From positions 1 through 21,743 of the forward strand of contig CAKPDZ010000024.1 of assembly GCA_934149155.1 (NCBI GenBank): a stretch of DNA of 21,743 nt. The letters run 5' to 3'. The notes below the pieces were generated by a model. That model made no database searches and had not been told where the DNA came from. It saw only the letters and a list, made by a program, of their open reading frames with translations. Numbering within the stretch: position 1 is the stretch's first letter; every line of letters begins with the position of its first letter. Positions 1-7,224 of this stretch are shown here, piece after piece. Origin of the DNA: an uncultured Clostridia bacterium (GTDB lineage: Bacteria > Bacillota > Clostridia > TANB77 > CAG-508). Position numbers and translations under genes: made by a program.

Positions 1-14
1 TTTATTCAAAACAC

Positions 15-43
15 TTGAATAAGAAAAAGAGAAATGATAAAAT
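15..43 (+). promoter_or_regulatory. Sigma-A type promoter for mutL
   Basis: The -35 TTGAAT (15-20) and -10 TAAAAT (38-43) are separated by exactly 17 bases. The -35 is also the right arm of a perfect 6-bp inverted repeat, ATTCAA (4-9) / TTGAAT (15-20), which could be a small operator or chance in AT-rich DNA. The string AAAACACTTGA over the -35 recurs at the rsmD promoter. The start of the transcript is inferred, not seen. Confidence 0.6.
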
Positions 44-118
44 ACAAGAGTAACAAAAGAACATAAGGTAAAATTAGGTATATAGCTTAACTTTGCTCTT
101 AGAGAGGATTGAATAAAA

Positions 119-2554
119 ATGGGAAATATAGTTTTATTAGATGATTTAACAATAAACAAAATAGCAGCAGGAGAGGTAATAGAAAGACCAGCATCAGTAA
201 TAAAAGAAATGATAGAAAACTCAATAGATGCAGGAGCAAACAATATAACAGTAGAAATAGAAAAAGGTGGAATATCATATATAAAAGTAACAGACAATGG
301 AAAAGGCATATCAGCAGACGATTTAGATTTAGCATTTGAGAGACATGCAACAAGCAAGATAAGATCAGCAGACGACCTAGACACAGTAACTTCAATGGGG
401 TTCAGAGGAGAAGCATTAGCAAGTATTGCGGCAATCGCAAGAGTAGAACTAGTATCAAAAACAGCAGAACAACAAAATGGATATAAAGTAGTAGTAGAAG
501 GTGGAAACATACTAGATAAATCAGAAATAGGATGTCCAAAAGGAACTTCAATAACAGTAACAAATCTATTTTACAATACACCAGTAAGATATAAATTCTT
601 AAAAAAAGACTTTACAGAAGCAGGGTATATAGAAGATGCAATAACAAGAGTAGCACTAGTACATCCAGAAGTAGCCTTTAAATTGATAAGTTCTGGAAGA
701 ACAGTAATACAAACAAATGGAAATGGAGATTTAAAAACAGTAATATATAGTATATATGGCAAAGATGTTGCAAATGGAATAATAGATGCAGATTATACAT
801 ATGAAGATATACATATAAGTGGGGTTGTTGGAAAACCAGAAATAGCACGTTCAAATAGAGCTTATCAAATGTTTTTTGTTAACAAAAGATTCATCAAAGA
901 CAAATCTTTATCATCAGCAGCGGAAAAAGCATATAAAGGAATGTTACCATTGGGTAAATTTAGTTTTTTAGTGTTAAATATAGAAATGAATCCAAGTAAA
1001 GTTGATGTAAATGTACATCCAGCAAAATTAGAGGTAAGATTTGAAGAAGAAAATATAATATTTAAGGCAATTTATCATACAATAAAAGAAGCATTATTAA
1101 AAGCAGAATTGGTTGCAAATACTGAGCATACAACAAGTGAAACAAGAGCAGAAAGCCAATTATTTAATAACCCAATAGTAAAAAATGAAATAAAGAAGGA
1201 ACTAATAGCACCAATAAAAACAACAACATCTATACAATCAATACCAGCAAGAGAGACATCAATACAAACAACAAAACAAGCAATGCCACCAATAAAAGGC
1301 GAAACAATAGTAGAACAAATATTTAATGCAAGAAAAATAGCAGAACAACAAGATAATAATATAACAGATTTTTCTGAGACATCTAAAGACGAACCTAAGA
1401 TAGAGAAAACTCAAGTAACAACATTAGATAATTCGATGGAAACATCAGAAATAGAAAAAAGTCAAGAAGTCTTAAAAAAGTTACAAGAAATGAAACAAAA
1501 GCTAATTCAAGAAACGCATGGAAATATAGAAACTCCTGAAATCATTAAAAATGAAAAAATTATAGAAAATGAAAAGACTGAACTTGATGTTCTAGTAGAT
1601 GAAAATAAGACTTTTCCGAAATCAGAAATGAACGAAGTTCAAGAAAGTGAAAAACTTCAAGAATATCAAGCACCAGAAATAAGATATGAAGCAGAAGAAC
1701 CAGTAGAAATTGCAAAAGAACCAGAAGTTGAATACAAAATAGAATCAGAAAAGATAGAAAATCCAATAGAAGTACCAGAAACTAAAATAGAAACAGTAAA
1801 AGAAGAACCAAAAACAGAAAGTGGATATTCAAAAGAATTTGAAGAAATGTATTTAAAACTATTTGGAACAAAACCAATAGCTAAAAAACAAGAAGTAGTA
1901 GTAGAAGAAAAACAAATGGATGATATAGCAACATTGGGAAACACATCAGTATTTGACAATATAGAAGAATATCAAAAGCCAAACTATAAATTTATAGGGA
2001 TAGTATTTAACACATACATAATAATAGAAATAGACAAGGAAATGTATATAATAGACCAACATGCAGCACATGAAAGAATATTATATGAAAAAGTAAAAGA
2101 AAACTACTATAATGATGAAAATAAAAATTCGCAATTAATGCTATTACCAGATATAATAACACTTTCACATAAAGAAATGGAAATAGCAAAAGACAATATG
2201 CAAATGTTTAGAAAAGCAGGATTTATGATAGAAGAATTTGGAGAAAATACAATAAAACTAACTGGAGTACCAGAAGTATGTATAGACTTAGAAACAAAAG
2301 AAATGTTTATGGAAACACTAGATGAAATAGATTCAATATCAAGAACAGCAAAACAAGAAATTGAAGAAAAATTCATCTCAACAATTGCTTGCAAAGCTGC
2401 AGTAAAAGCAAATATGGCATTAAATAAAGAAGAGGTAGATAGTCTAATGAACGAATTATTAGCATTACCAAATCCATTTACATGTCCACATGGAAGACCA
2501 ACAGCAATCAAAATGACAAAATATGATATTGAAAGAAAATTTGCAAGAAAATAG
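119..2554 (+). CDS. mutL: DNA mismatch repair endonuclease MutL
   Basis: MutL couples mismatch recognition by MutS to strand nicking and removal. The N-terminal GHKL ATPase shows the catalytic Glu33 in ENSIDAGA (33-40), DNGKGI (59-64), HATSKI (76-81) and GFRGEAL (94-100). The C-terminal dimerisation/endonuclease domain carries the metal-binding motif DQHAAHERILYE (646-657), a beta-clamp-like motif QLMLLP (672-677), Cys758 in ACKAA, and CPHGRP (789-794). These mark the nicking type of MutL found in bacteria without MutH. At 811 residues it is much longer than the 627 of B. subtilis MutL. The excess is a Glu/Lys-rich, low-complexity linker at about 335-640. The ATG lies 11 bases after AGAGAGG (101-107). 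mutS is not in view upstream. miaA follows after 19 bases, a common mutL-miaA pairing. Confidence 0.97.
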   Translation: MGNIVLLDDLTINKIAAGEVIERPASVIKEMIENSIDAGANNITVEIEKGGISYIKVTDNGKGISADDLDLAFERHATSKIRSADDLDTVTSMGFRGEALASIAAIARVELVSKTAEQQNGYKVVVEGGNILDKSEIGCPKGTSITVTNLFYNTPVRYKFLKKDFTEAGYIEDAITRVALVHPEVAFKLISSGRTVIQTNGNGDLKTVIYSIYGKDVANGIIDADYTYEDIHISGVVGKPEIARSNRAYQMFFVNKRFIKDKSLSSAAEKAYKGMLPLGKFSFLVLNIEMNPSKVDVNVHPAKLEVRFEEENIIFKAIYHTIKEALLKAELVANTEHTTSETRAESQLFNNPIVKNEIKKELIAPIKTTTSIQSIPARETSIQTTKQAMPPIKGETIVEQIFNARKIAEQQDNNITDFSETSKDEPKIEKTQVTTLDNSMETSEIEKSQEVLKKLQEMKQKLIQETHGNIETPEIIKNEKIIENEKTELDVLVDENKTFPKSEMNEVQESEKLQEYQAPEIRYEAEEPVEIAKEPEVEYKIESEKIENPIEVPETKIETVKEEPKTESGYSKEFEEMYLKLFGTKPIAKKQEVVVEEKQMDDIATLGNTSVFDNIEEYQKPNYKFIGIVFNTYIIIEIDKEMYIIDQHAAHERILYEKVKENYYNDENKNSQLMLLPDIITLSHKEMEIAKDNMQMFRKAGFMIEEFGENTIKLTGVPEVCIDLETKEMFMETLDEIDSISRTAKQEIEEKFISTIACKAAVKANMALNKEEVDSLMNELLALPNPFTCPHGRPTAIKMTKYDIERKFARK

Positions 2555-2573
2555 AGACAAAAAAGGAGAAGAC

Positions 2574-3476
2574 ATGAACAAGCCAAAAGTAATAGTTATT
2601 TGTGGACCAACAGCATCAGGGAAAACCGCACTATCAATAGAATTAGCACAAAAAATAAATGGAGAAATAATTTCAAGTGATTCTATGCAAATATATAAAG
2701 ATATGGATATAGGTACAGCAAAGCCTACGAAGGAAGAAATGCAAAATATAAAACACTATTTAATAGACTTTGTTGAACCAAACCAAAGATACAGTGTAGC
2801 AGAATTTAAAAAAGATGCAGAAAAAGCAATAGAAGAAATATTACAAAAAGGAAAAACTCCAATTGTAGTAGGTGGAACAGGTCTGTATGTAGATAGCTTG
2901 ATTTATGGGATAGAATATCAAGACATTGAATTTGATGAAAAATACAGAAAACAACTAGAAGAAAGAGTAGAAAAAGAAGGATTGGAAACATTATATAATG
3001 AGGCAAAAAACATAGATTCACAAGCAGTAGAAAAAATAAGCACAAATGATCAAAAAAGAATTTTAAGAATTTTAGAAATATACAAAGCAACAGGAAAAAA
3101 TAAGACAGAACAAGAAATTGAATCTAGAAAAAACGGAGTAAAATACGATTACAAAGTTTTTGCTATAAATATTGACAGAGAAAAGCTTTATGAAAGAATA
3201 AATAAAAGAGTAGACATTATGATTGAAAGTGGATTAGTTGAAGAAGTAGAAAGTTTGCTAAAAAAATATAATGAATTTCCAACAGCAATGCAGGGGTTAG
3301 GATACAAAGAAGTAGTTGAATATTTACAAGGAAAACTATCAAAAGAAGAAATGATAGAAAAAATCAAAAGAGAAACAAGAAGATATGCAAAAAGACAATT
3401 AACATGGTTTAGAAAAAATAAACAAACAATTTGGATACAGCCACATGATTTACAAAAGATTTTAAATGAAATTTAA
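2574..3476 (+). CDS. miaA: tRNA dimethylallyltransferase MiaA
   Basis: MiaA transfers the dimethylallyl group to N6 of A37 in tRNAs that read codons beginning with U, the first step of (ms2)i6A synthesis. The P-loop GPTASGKT is at residues 11-18. It is followed by the tRNA-recognition segment DSMQIYKDMDIGTAKP, then GGTGLYVDSLIYG, and the conserved MQGLGYKE near the C-terminus. The length of 300 residues is typical. The frame is open from 2523 inside mutL. The ATG at 2574 is preferred because AAAAGGAGAA (2561-2570) sits 5 bases before it and the conserved N-terminus begins there. It is probably co-transcribed with mutL. hfq, a frequent neighbour elsewhere, is absent. Confidence 0.96.
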   Translation: MNKPKVIVICGPTASGKTALSIELAQKINGEIISSDSMQIYKDMDIGTAKPTKEEMQNIKHYLIDFVEPNQRYSVAEFKKDAEKAIEEILQKGKTPIVVGGTGLYVDSLIYGIEYQDIEFDEKYRKQLEERVEKEGLETLYNEAKNIDSQAVEKISTNDQKRILRILEIYKATGKNKTEQEIESRKNGVKYDYKVFAINIDREKLYERINKRVDIMIESGLVEEVESLLKKYNEFPTAMQGLGYKEVVEYLQGKLSKEEMIEKIKRETRRYAKRQLTWFRKNKQTIWIQPHDLQKILNEI

Positions 3477-3502
3477 GTTCATTTAAGAAAGGAGCAAGAT
3501 AC

Positions 3503-4705
3503 TTGGGAAAAGGACAAAAAATAATAGCAATATTATCAGCAATAGTAATAATATCATATATAGCATATGCTGTATATTTATTAATAGTTCATTCTGATGA
3601 CACATATGTTATTACTCAAGGAACAATCTCACAAGAAGATGAAAGTGTTGGCTATATAATAAGAGACGAACAAGTGAAAAAAATAGACAATTATACAAAT
3701 GGAATTTATGCAATTGCATCAGAAGGTCAAAGAGTAGCTATAAATGAGCCAATATTTAGATATTATAGTGACACAGAAAAACAAATTACAGCACAAATAA
3801 CTGAGATAAACTATAAAATACAAGATTTATTAGAAAAAGATAAAAATGTTACATCAGCAGATATAAAAGCTATAGAAAGTCAAATAGAAGATAAAGTAGA
3901 AAATATAAGCACATTAAGTAATTACCAAGAAATAAGTGAATACAAAAAAAATATAGATACTTTAATAAGCAAAAAAATAAACTTTATAGGAGATGTAACA
4001 GAAAATAAAGAGATAAAAAATTTAATCAAAGAAAGAAAGAATTTAGAAAATAAATTTAAAAATGGGACAGAATATCAAAGAGCTCCTACAAGTGGAATTG
4101 TATCATATAGAGTAGATGGACTTGAAGAAAAGCTTTCTCCAGAAAATTTAAATATAATAAATGAACAATATTTAGAAAGATTAGATTTAAAAACAGGACA
4201 AATAATATCTGCAAGTAATGAATCTGGAAAAGTTATAGATAATTTTAAATGTTATATAGCAATAGTATTAAATTCTAAAGAAGCTATGGAAGCAAAAGCA
4301 AATGATAAAGTTCAATTAAGAATTGCAAACGACAAAGAAGAAACTGCTAAAATCATTCAAATAAATGAAGAAAGTGGAAAAAGAACAATAATATTTCAAT
4401 TAGATCAAATGCCAGAAGAACTAATTAATCACAGAAAAATTGCTATTGATGTTATCTGGTGGGATGTATCAGGATTAAAAGTTCCAAATCAAGCACTGGC
4501 AAAAGAAAACGAATTATATTATGTTACAAGAGATAAAGCGGGAGTGCAATCAAAAATACTTGTAAAAGTAAAAAAACAAACTGATAAATATTCTATAATA
4601 GAATCATATAAAAGTGAAGAATTACAAGAATTAGGAATAGATGCACAAGAAATTAAAAATTATAAAAAAATAACTAATTATGATGAAGTAATTGTGAATA
4701 AATAA
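3503..4705 (+). CDS. HlyD-like single-pass membrane protein
   Basis: The protein has 400 residues, starts at TTG (3503) and has GGAG (3491-3494) eight bases upstream. One membrane segment lies at about 6-28 with a short Lys-containing cytoplasmic N-terminus, so the rest should be outside the cell. Residues 90-185 look like a helical hairpin or coiled coil. The segment APTSGIVSYRVDGLEE resembles the second half of a lipoyl-like barrel-sandwich domain of HlyD/RND adaptor proteins, followed by beta-rich sequence. No ABC or RND transporter is adjacent. In Clostridia a protein of this architecture often sits just before sepF, which suggests an envelope or division role rather than export. The family call rests on architecture and context; the function is unknown. 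Confidence 0.7.
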   Translation: MGKGQKIIAILSAIVIISYIAYAVYLLIVHSDDTYVITQGTISQEDESVGYIIRDEQVKKIDNYTNGIYAIASEGQRVAINEPIFRYYSDTEKQITAQITEINYKIQDLLEKDKNVTSADIKAIESQIEDKVENISTLSNYQEISEYKKNIDTLISKKINFIGDVTENKEIKNLIKERKNLENKFKNGTEYQRAPTSGIVSYRVDGLEEKLSPENLNIINEQYLERLDLKTGQIISASNESGKVIDNFKCYIAIVLNSKEAMEAKANDKVQLRIANDKEETAKIIQINEESGKRTIIFQLDQMPEELINHRKIAIDVIWWDVSGLKVPNQALAKENELYYVTRDKAGVQSKILVKVKKQTDKYSIIESYKSEELQELGIDAQEIKNYKKITNYDEVIVNK

Positions 4706-4707
4706 AT

Positions 4708-4746
4708 ATTACAAAGATATTACAAAAATATTAAATTTTTATTACA
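4708..4746 (+). promoter_or_regulatory. Three ATTACA boxes upstream of sepF
   Basis: Exact ATTACA hexamers lie at 4708-4713, 4719-4724 and 4741-4746. The first two are separated by 5 bases (11-bp centre spacing) and the second and third by 16 bases (22-bp spacing), so all lie on one helical face. On the other strand the first pair reads TGTAAT-N5-TGTAAT, which fits the TGTWAH-N5-TGTWAH consensus of WalR-type (OmpR family) response regulators. The last box ends 13 bases before the -35 at 4760. AT-rich sequence makes chance matches likely, but a near-copy exists at 5911-5946. Confidence 0.45.
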
Positions 4747-4759
4747 TTTAATAAAGGTA

Positions 4760-4788
4760 TTGACAAATTGCAAAAAAAGATAGATACT
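4760..4788 (+). promoter_or_regulatory. Sigma-A type promoter for sepF-divIVA
   Basis: A consensus -35 TTGACA (4760-4765) and -10 GATACT (4783-4788) are separated by exactly 17 bases. They lie about 50 bases before the sepF start. This is among the strongest promoter matches in the window and separates sepF-divIVA from the mutL-miaA-HlyD genes. Confidence 0.75.
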
Positions 4789-4838
4789 TAATTGGAAATT
4801 TAGAATACGAAAGTGTAAAATATTAGGAGGTTAAAAAA

Positions 4839-5330
4839 ATGGCAGGAGCTATAATGGACAAAGTATGGGGGCTATTCGGAGGAGTAGACCAAGGAGAAAC
4901 AGAAGAATATGATGATGATGATGTATATGAATATGAAGATAAAACATCAAACTATGATAATGAAGAAGAAGATAGAAAATTCTTTGGAAGCAAGAAAGGA
5001 AAAGTTGTTCCAATTAATGCACAAGGACAATCTGTAAAAATGGTAATTTCTCAACCAACTACATTTGAACAATCAGAAGAAATATGTAGTTTATTAAAAG
5101 AGAAAAAATCAGTAATAGTAAACTTGGAATATGTTAACAAAGATGTCGCTAGAAGAATAGTAGACTTTATTAGTGGTGGAGTTTATGCATTAGACGGACA
5201 TATTCAAAAAATATCTAATTCAATATTTTTAATAGCACCAATGAACTATGAAATAACAAACGAAATGGCAAGAGAAGAAATTAAAAGCAAATTATCTGTT
5301 TCTTGGTTAAAAAATAATAATATAAACTAA
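4839..5330 (+). CDS. sepF: Cell division protein SepF
   Basis: SepF anchors FtsZ filaments to the membrane and bundles them during septum formation. The 163-residue protein has the usual three parts. A short amphipathic membrane-binding helix (MAGAIMDKVWGLFG) comes first. An acidic, disordered linker rich in Asp, Glu and Tyr follows (about 18-55). The folded C-terminal domain contains VIVNLEYVNKDVARRIVDFI, then SGGVYALDG and IFLIAP. AGGAGG (4825-4830) lies 8 bases before the ATG. divIVA follows after 32 bases, as in the sepF-divIVA part of the Bacillus ylm cluster, but yggS, ylmG and ylmH are missing here. Confidence 0.95.
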   Translation: MAGAIMDKVWGLFGGVDQGETEEYDDDDVYEYEDKTSNYDNEEEDRKFFGSKKGKVVPINAQGQSVKMVISQPTTFEQSEEICSLLKEKKSVIVNLEYVNKDVARRIVDFISGGVYALDGHIQKISNSIFLIAPMNYEITNEMAREEIKSKLSVSWLKNNNIN

Positions 5331-5362
5331 ATCTTTCGAAAGAAGAACGGAGGCTATCTAAT

Positions 5363-5851
5363 ATGATTACACCATTAGATATAGAAAATAAAAAATTTAG
5401 TAAACAAATGATGAACGGATATAATGTAGATGAAGTAGATGAATTCTTAGACCAAATTATGCAAGATTATGAAACAAATTATAAAGAATTAGCTACATCA
5501 AAAACAAAAATTGATGAATTAGAAAATGCTTTAAATCATTACAAAAATATTGAAGAAACATTACAAAACACATTAGTAATGGCTCAATCAACAGCAGAAG
5601 AAGTAAAAAGTGTTGCCAAACAACAAGCAGAACAAATATTGATAGAAGCTAAAAAAGAAGCCGAAGAAATAACAAGAACTTCTAAAGAAGGTGTCTCAAA
5701 AGCATTAGAAGAAATAGAACAACAAACAAAGCTTAAAGAACAACAATTTAATGATGTTAAGCAACAATTTGATGTTTATAAAGCAAAAATGGAAGCATTA
5801 TTAATTTCTCAATCTGAAATTATTAAGGAAATAAATAAAGATGATGAATAA
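5363..5851 (+). CDS. divIVA: DivIVA domain cell division protein
   Basis: DivIVA proteins sense negative membrane curvature at septa and poles and position division or polarity partners. The N-terminal membrane-binding segment is typical: ITPLDIENKKFSKQMMNGYN followed by VDEVDEFLDQI (about 2-33). The remainder (about 35-155) is coiled coil rich in Glu, Lys and Gln. Its length of 162 residues matches B. subtilis DivIVA. GGAGG (5349-5353) precedes the ATG by 9 bases. It is transcribed with sepF and ends at a strong terminator. Without its partners visible, whether it acts in division-site placement or polar growth cannot be told. Confidence 0.93.
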   Translation: MITPLDIENKKFSKQMMNGYNVDEVDEFLDQIMQDYETNYKELATSKTKIDELENALNHYKNIEETLQNTLVMAQSTAEEVKSVAKQQAEQILIEAKKEAEEITRTSKEGVSKALEEIEQQTKLKEQQFNDVKQQFDVYKAKMEALLISQSEIIKEINKDDE

Positions 5852-5856
5852 AAAAC

Positions 5857-5906
5857 AAAATTCAGGAATACTTTGAAAATTAAAGTATCCTGAATTTTTT
5901 GCTTTT
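5857..5906 (+). terminator. Rho-independent terminator after divIVA
   Basis: AAAATTCAGG (5857-5866) pairs with CCTGAATTTT (5889-5898) and ATACTTT (5868-5874) pairs with AAAGTAT (5882-5888), with a single bulged A at 5867 and a 7-base loop. A run of T follows (5895-5900, then 5903-5906). It begins 6 bases after the divIVA stop. Confidence 0.9.
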
Positions 5907-5910
5907 AAGT

Positions 5911-5946
5911 ATTACAATATTACAGAAATATTAAAACTATATTACA
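5911..5946 (+). promoter_or_regulatory. Three ATTACA boxes upstream of rsmD
   Basis: ATTACA occurs at 5911-5916, 5919-5924 and 5941-5946. The second-to-third spacing is 16 bases, exactly as at 4719-4746, but the first two are only 2 bases apart. The 19 bases at 5917-5935 match 4717-4735 at 18 positions. The last box ends 15 bases before the -35 at 5962. This looks like a duplicated or shared control region; the binding protein is unknown. Confidence 0.45.
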
Positions 5947-5961
5947 ATTTAGTTAAAACAC

Positions 5962-5989
5962 TTGACAATATAGAAAAAAAGAATAAAAT
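5962..5989 (+). promoter_or_regulatory. Sigma-A type promoter for rsmD
   Basis: The -35 TTGACA (5962-5967) and -10 TAAAAT (5984-5989) are 16 bases apart. The promoter lies between the divIVA terminator and the rsmD start. It shares AAAACACTTGA over its -35 with the mutL promoter. Confidence 0.7.
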
Positions 5990-6024
5990 ATTAGTATAAA
6001 AGAAGAAAGGCTGAGTTTGACACA

Positions 6025-6591
6025 ATGAGAATAATAAGTGGAAAAGCAAGAGGAACAAAACTATATACATTAGAAGGCACAAATACAAGACCAACATTAG
6101 ATAGAGTAAAAGAATCAATATTCAATATAATACAAAATAATATTGAAGGTGCAAAAGTATTAGATTTGTTTTCAGGAAGTGGCTCAATAGGGTTAGAATG
6201 TCTTAGTAGAGGAGCAGAAAAAGCAGTTTTATGTGACAGTTCAAAAGAAGCTATAGACATTATAAAAAAGAATACACAAAAAACTCATATGGAAAATAAT
6301 ACTGAAATTATAAATGCTGATTTTGAATTATGCTTACAAAAGATAAAAAATCAACAGTTTGATATAATATATTTGGATCCGCCTTATATGACAGATTATA
6401 TAATGAAATCATTAATAAAAATAATTGAATTAGAAATCATTAACAAAGAAAGTATTATAATTGTCGAAACAGATGATGAAAAAAGAATATTAGAAGAAAT
6501 TAAAAATATAGAAGTACAGATTGTTGACAAAAGAAAATATGGAAGAGCAACAATAATATTTCTTAAATTAGGAATACCTAGAAAGGGGTAA
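6025..6591 (+). CDS. rsmD: 16S rRNA (guanine966-N2)-methyltransferase RsmD
   Basis: RsmD methylates G966 of 16S rRNA in the small ribosomal subunit using S-adenosylmethionine. The N-terminus MRIISGKARGTKL and the segment TRPTLDRVKESIFNII are family signatures. The SAM-binding loop VLDLFSGSGSIG is at 45-56 and the catalytic motif DPPY at 118-121. The length of 188 residues is normal. The best Shine-Dalgarno match, AAAGG (6006-6010), is 14 bases from the ATG, which is long; no other in-frame start fits better. coaD, which follows rsmD in most Firmicutes, is absent. The next gene instead begins within 3 bases of the stop. Confidence 0.94.
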   Translation: MRIISGKARGTKLYTLEGTNTRPTLDRVKESIFNIIQNNIEGAKVLDLFSGSGSIGLECLSRGAEKAVLCDSSKEAIDIIKKNTQKTHMENNTEIINADFELCLQKIKNQQFDIIYLDPPYMTDYIMKSLIKIIELEIINKESIIIVETDDEKRILEEIKNIEVQIVDKRKYGRATIIFLKLGIPRKG

Positions 6592-6594
6592 ATG

Positions 6595-7098
6595 ATGGAA
6601 ATCTTTACATTATTAGAATCATTAGAGGATATATTAGAAAATTGCAAAAACTTACCATTTACAAACAAAGGAATGGTAGACAAAGAGGAAATGCTTGAGA
6701 TAATCAAAGAAATAAGAATAAAGCTACCAGATGAACTAAAACAAGCTAAATGGGTAAAAGAAGAAAGACAAAGAATATTAGTTGAAGCTCAAAAAGAAGC
6801 TGATGGAATAGTAAAAGAGGCAGAAAATAGAATTATTTCTATGATAGATGAACACGAAATAACAAGAAAAGCATATGAACAAAAGGCAGAAATTATAGAA
6901 ACAGCAAATCAAATGTCAAGAGAAATATCTCAAGGAACAAAAGAATATGCAAACAATTTACTTGACTCAACAGAAAAAGTACTAACAGACACATTAGCTA
7001 ACTTAGAAAAAAATCTTAGTCAGGCAGTTAATTTAATGGAAATATCATTAGAAGATACAATAAAAACTATACAAAATAGTAAAAAGGAACTTCAATAA
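6595..7098 (+). CDS. Coiled-coil protein resembling ATPase subunit H/b
   Basis: This 167-residue, mostly helical, charged protein belongs to a clostridial family often labelled 'ATPase' for its likeness to stalk subunits of V/F-type ATPases. Visible segments are MEIFTLLESLEDILE, KLPDELKQAKWVKEERQRIL and VEAQKEADGIVKEAENRIIS. There is no membrane segment and no nucleotide-binding motif, so it is not itself an enzyme. The start could be 6592 or 6595; AAAGGGG (6582-6588) is 3 and 6 bases away respectively, so 6595 is preferred. It is translationally coupled to rsmD. The layout and the EAQKEAD heptads also recall the DivIVA just upstream. Its function is unknown. Confidence 0.7.
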   Translation: MEIFTLLESLEDILENCKNLPFTNKGMVDKEEMLEIIKEIRIKLPDELKQAKWVKEERQRILVEAQKEADGIVKEAENRIISMIDEHEITRKAYEQKAEIIETANQMSREISQGTKEYANNLLDSTEKVLTDTLANLEKNLSQAVNLMEISLEDTIKTIQNSKKELQ

Positions 7099-7105
7099 AA
7101 AATTG

Positions 7106-7145
7106 GGGGCACGCCTTTCAAGATATCGAAGGGAGTGTCCCTTTT
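7106..7145 (+). terminator. Rho-independent terminator before ftsK
   Basis: GGGGCAC (7106-7112) pairs with GTGTCCC (7135-7141) with one G-T wobble, and CCTTTC (7114-7119) pairs with GAAGGG (7128-7133) with one wobble. A 1x1 internal loop separates the helices and an 8-base loop closes them. TTTT follows at 7142-7145. It is the most G+C-rich patch nearby and ends the rsmD unit. Confidence 0.75.
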
Positions 7146-7149
7146 AACT

Positions 7150-7213
7150 GAACAAAACAGAACCGGTCCCAAATGTGCAGTGAGCAAAACAGAACCGGTC
7201 CATAATGTGCAGA
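7150..7213 (+). repeat. Two tandem 32-bp ACCGGT repeats
   Basis: Two head-to-tail units, 7150-7181 and 7182-7213, agree at 29 of 32 positions. Each contains CAAAACAGAACCGGTCC, then AATGTGCAG. They fill the space between the terminator and the Shine-Dalgarno site of ftsK. A third, related core lies at 16858-16878 before rimO. With only two units and no unique spacers this is not a CRISPR array. It looks like a short interspersed repeat family. Confidence 0.8.
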
Positions 7214-7224
7214 AAGGGGCAAAA

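Noticed and set aside
1560..1959. Long minus-strand open frames opposite mutL, and many similar ones opposite other genes.
   Set aside because: They are Leu/Phe/Ser-rich mirror images of A-rich coding strands, with no ribosome sites or recognisable domains.
2523..2573. Upstream extension of miaA into mutL.
   Set aside because: The conserved MiaA N-terminus begins at the ATG at 2574, which has AAAAGGAGAA directly before it.
3503..4705. Calling the HlyD-like gene a transporter adaptor for an efflux pump.
   Set aside because: No ABC, RND or MFS partner is adjacent; only the architecture supports the family name.
7150..7213. Possible CRISPR repeats.
   Set aside because: Only two directly abutting units, no unique spacers and no cas genes in the window.
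7135..7224. Upstream extension of ftsK by 30 codons.
   Set aside because: It only translates the 32-bp repeats, has no ribosome site, and the ATG at 7225 has a good one.
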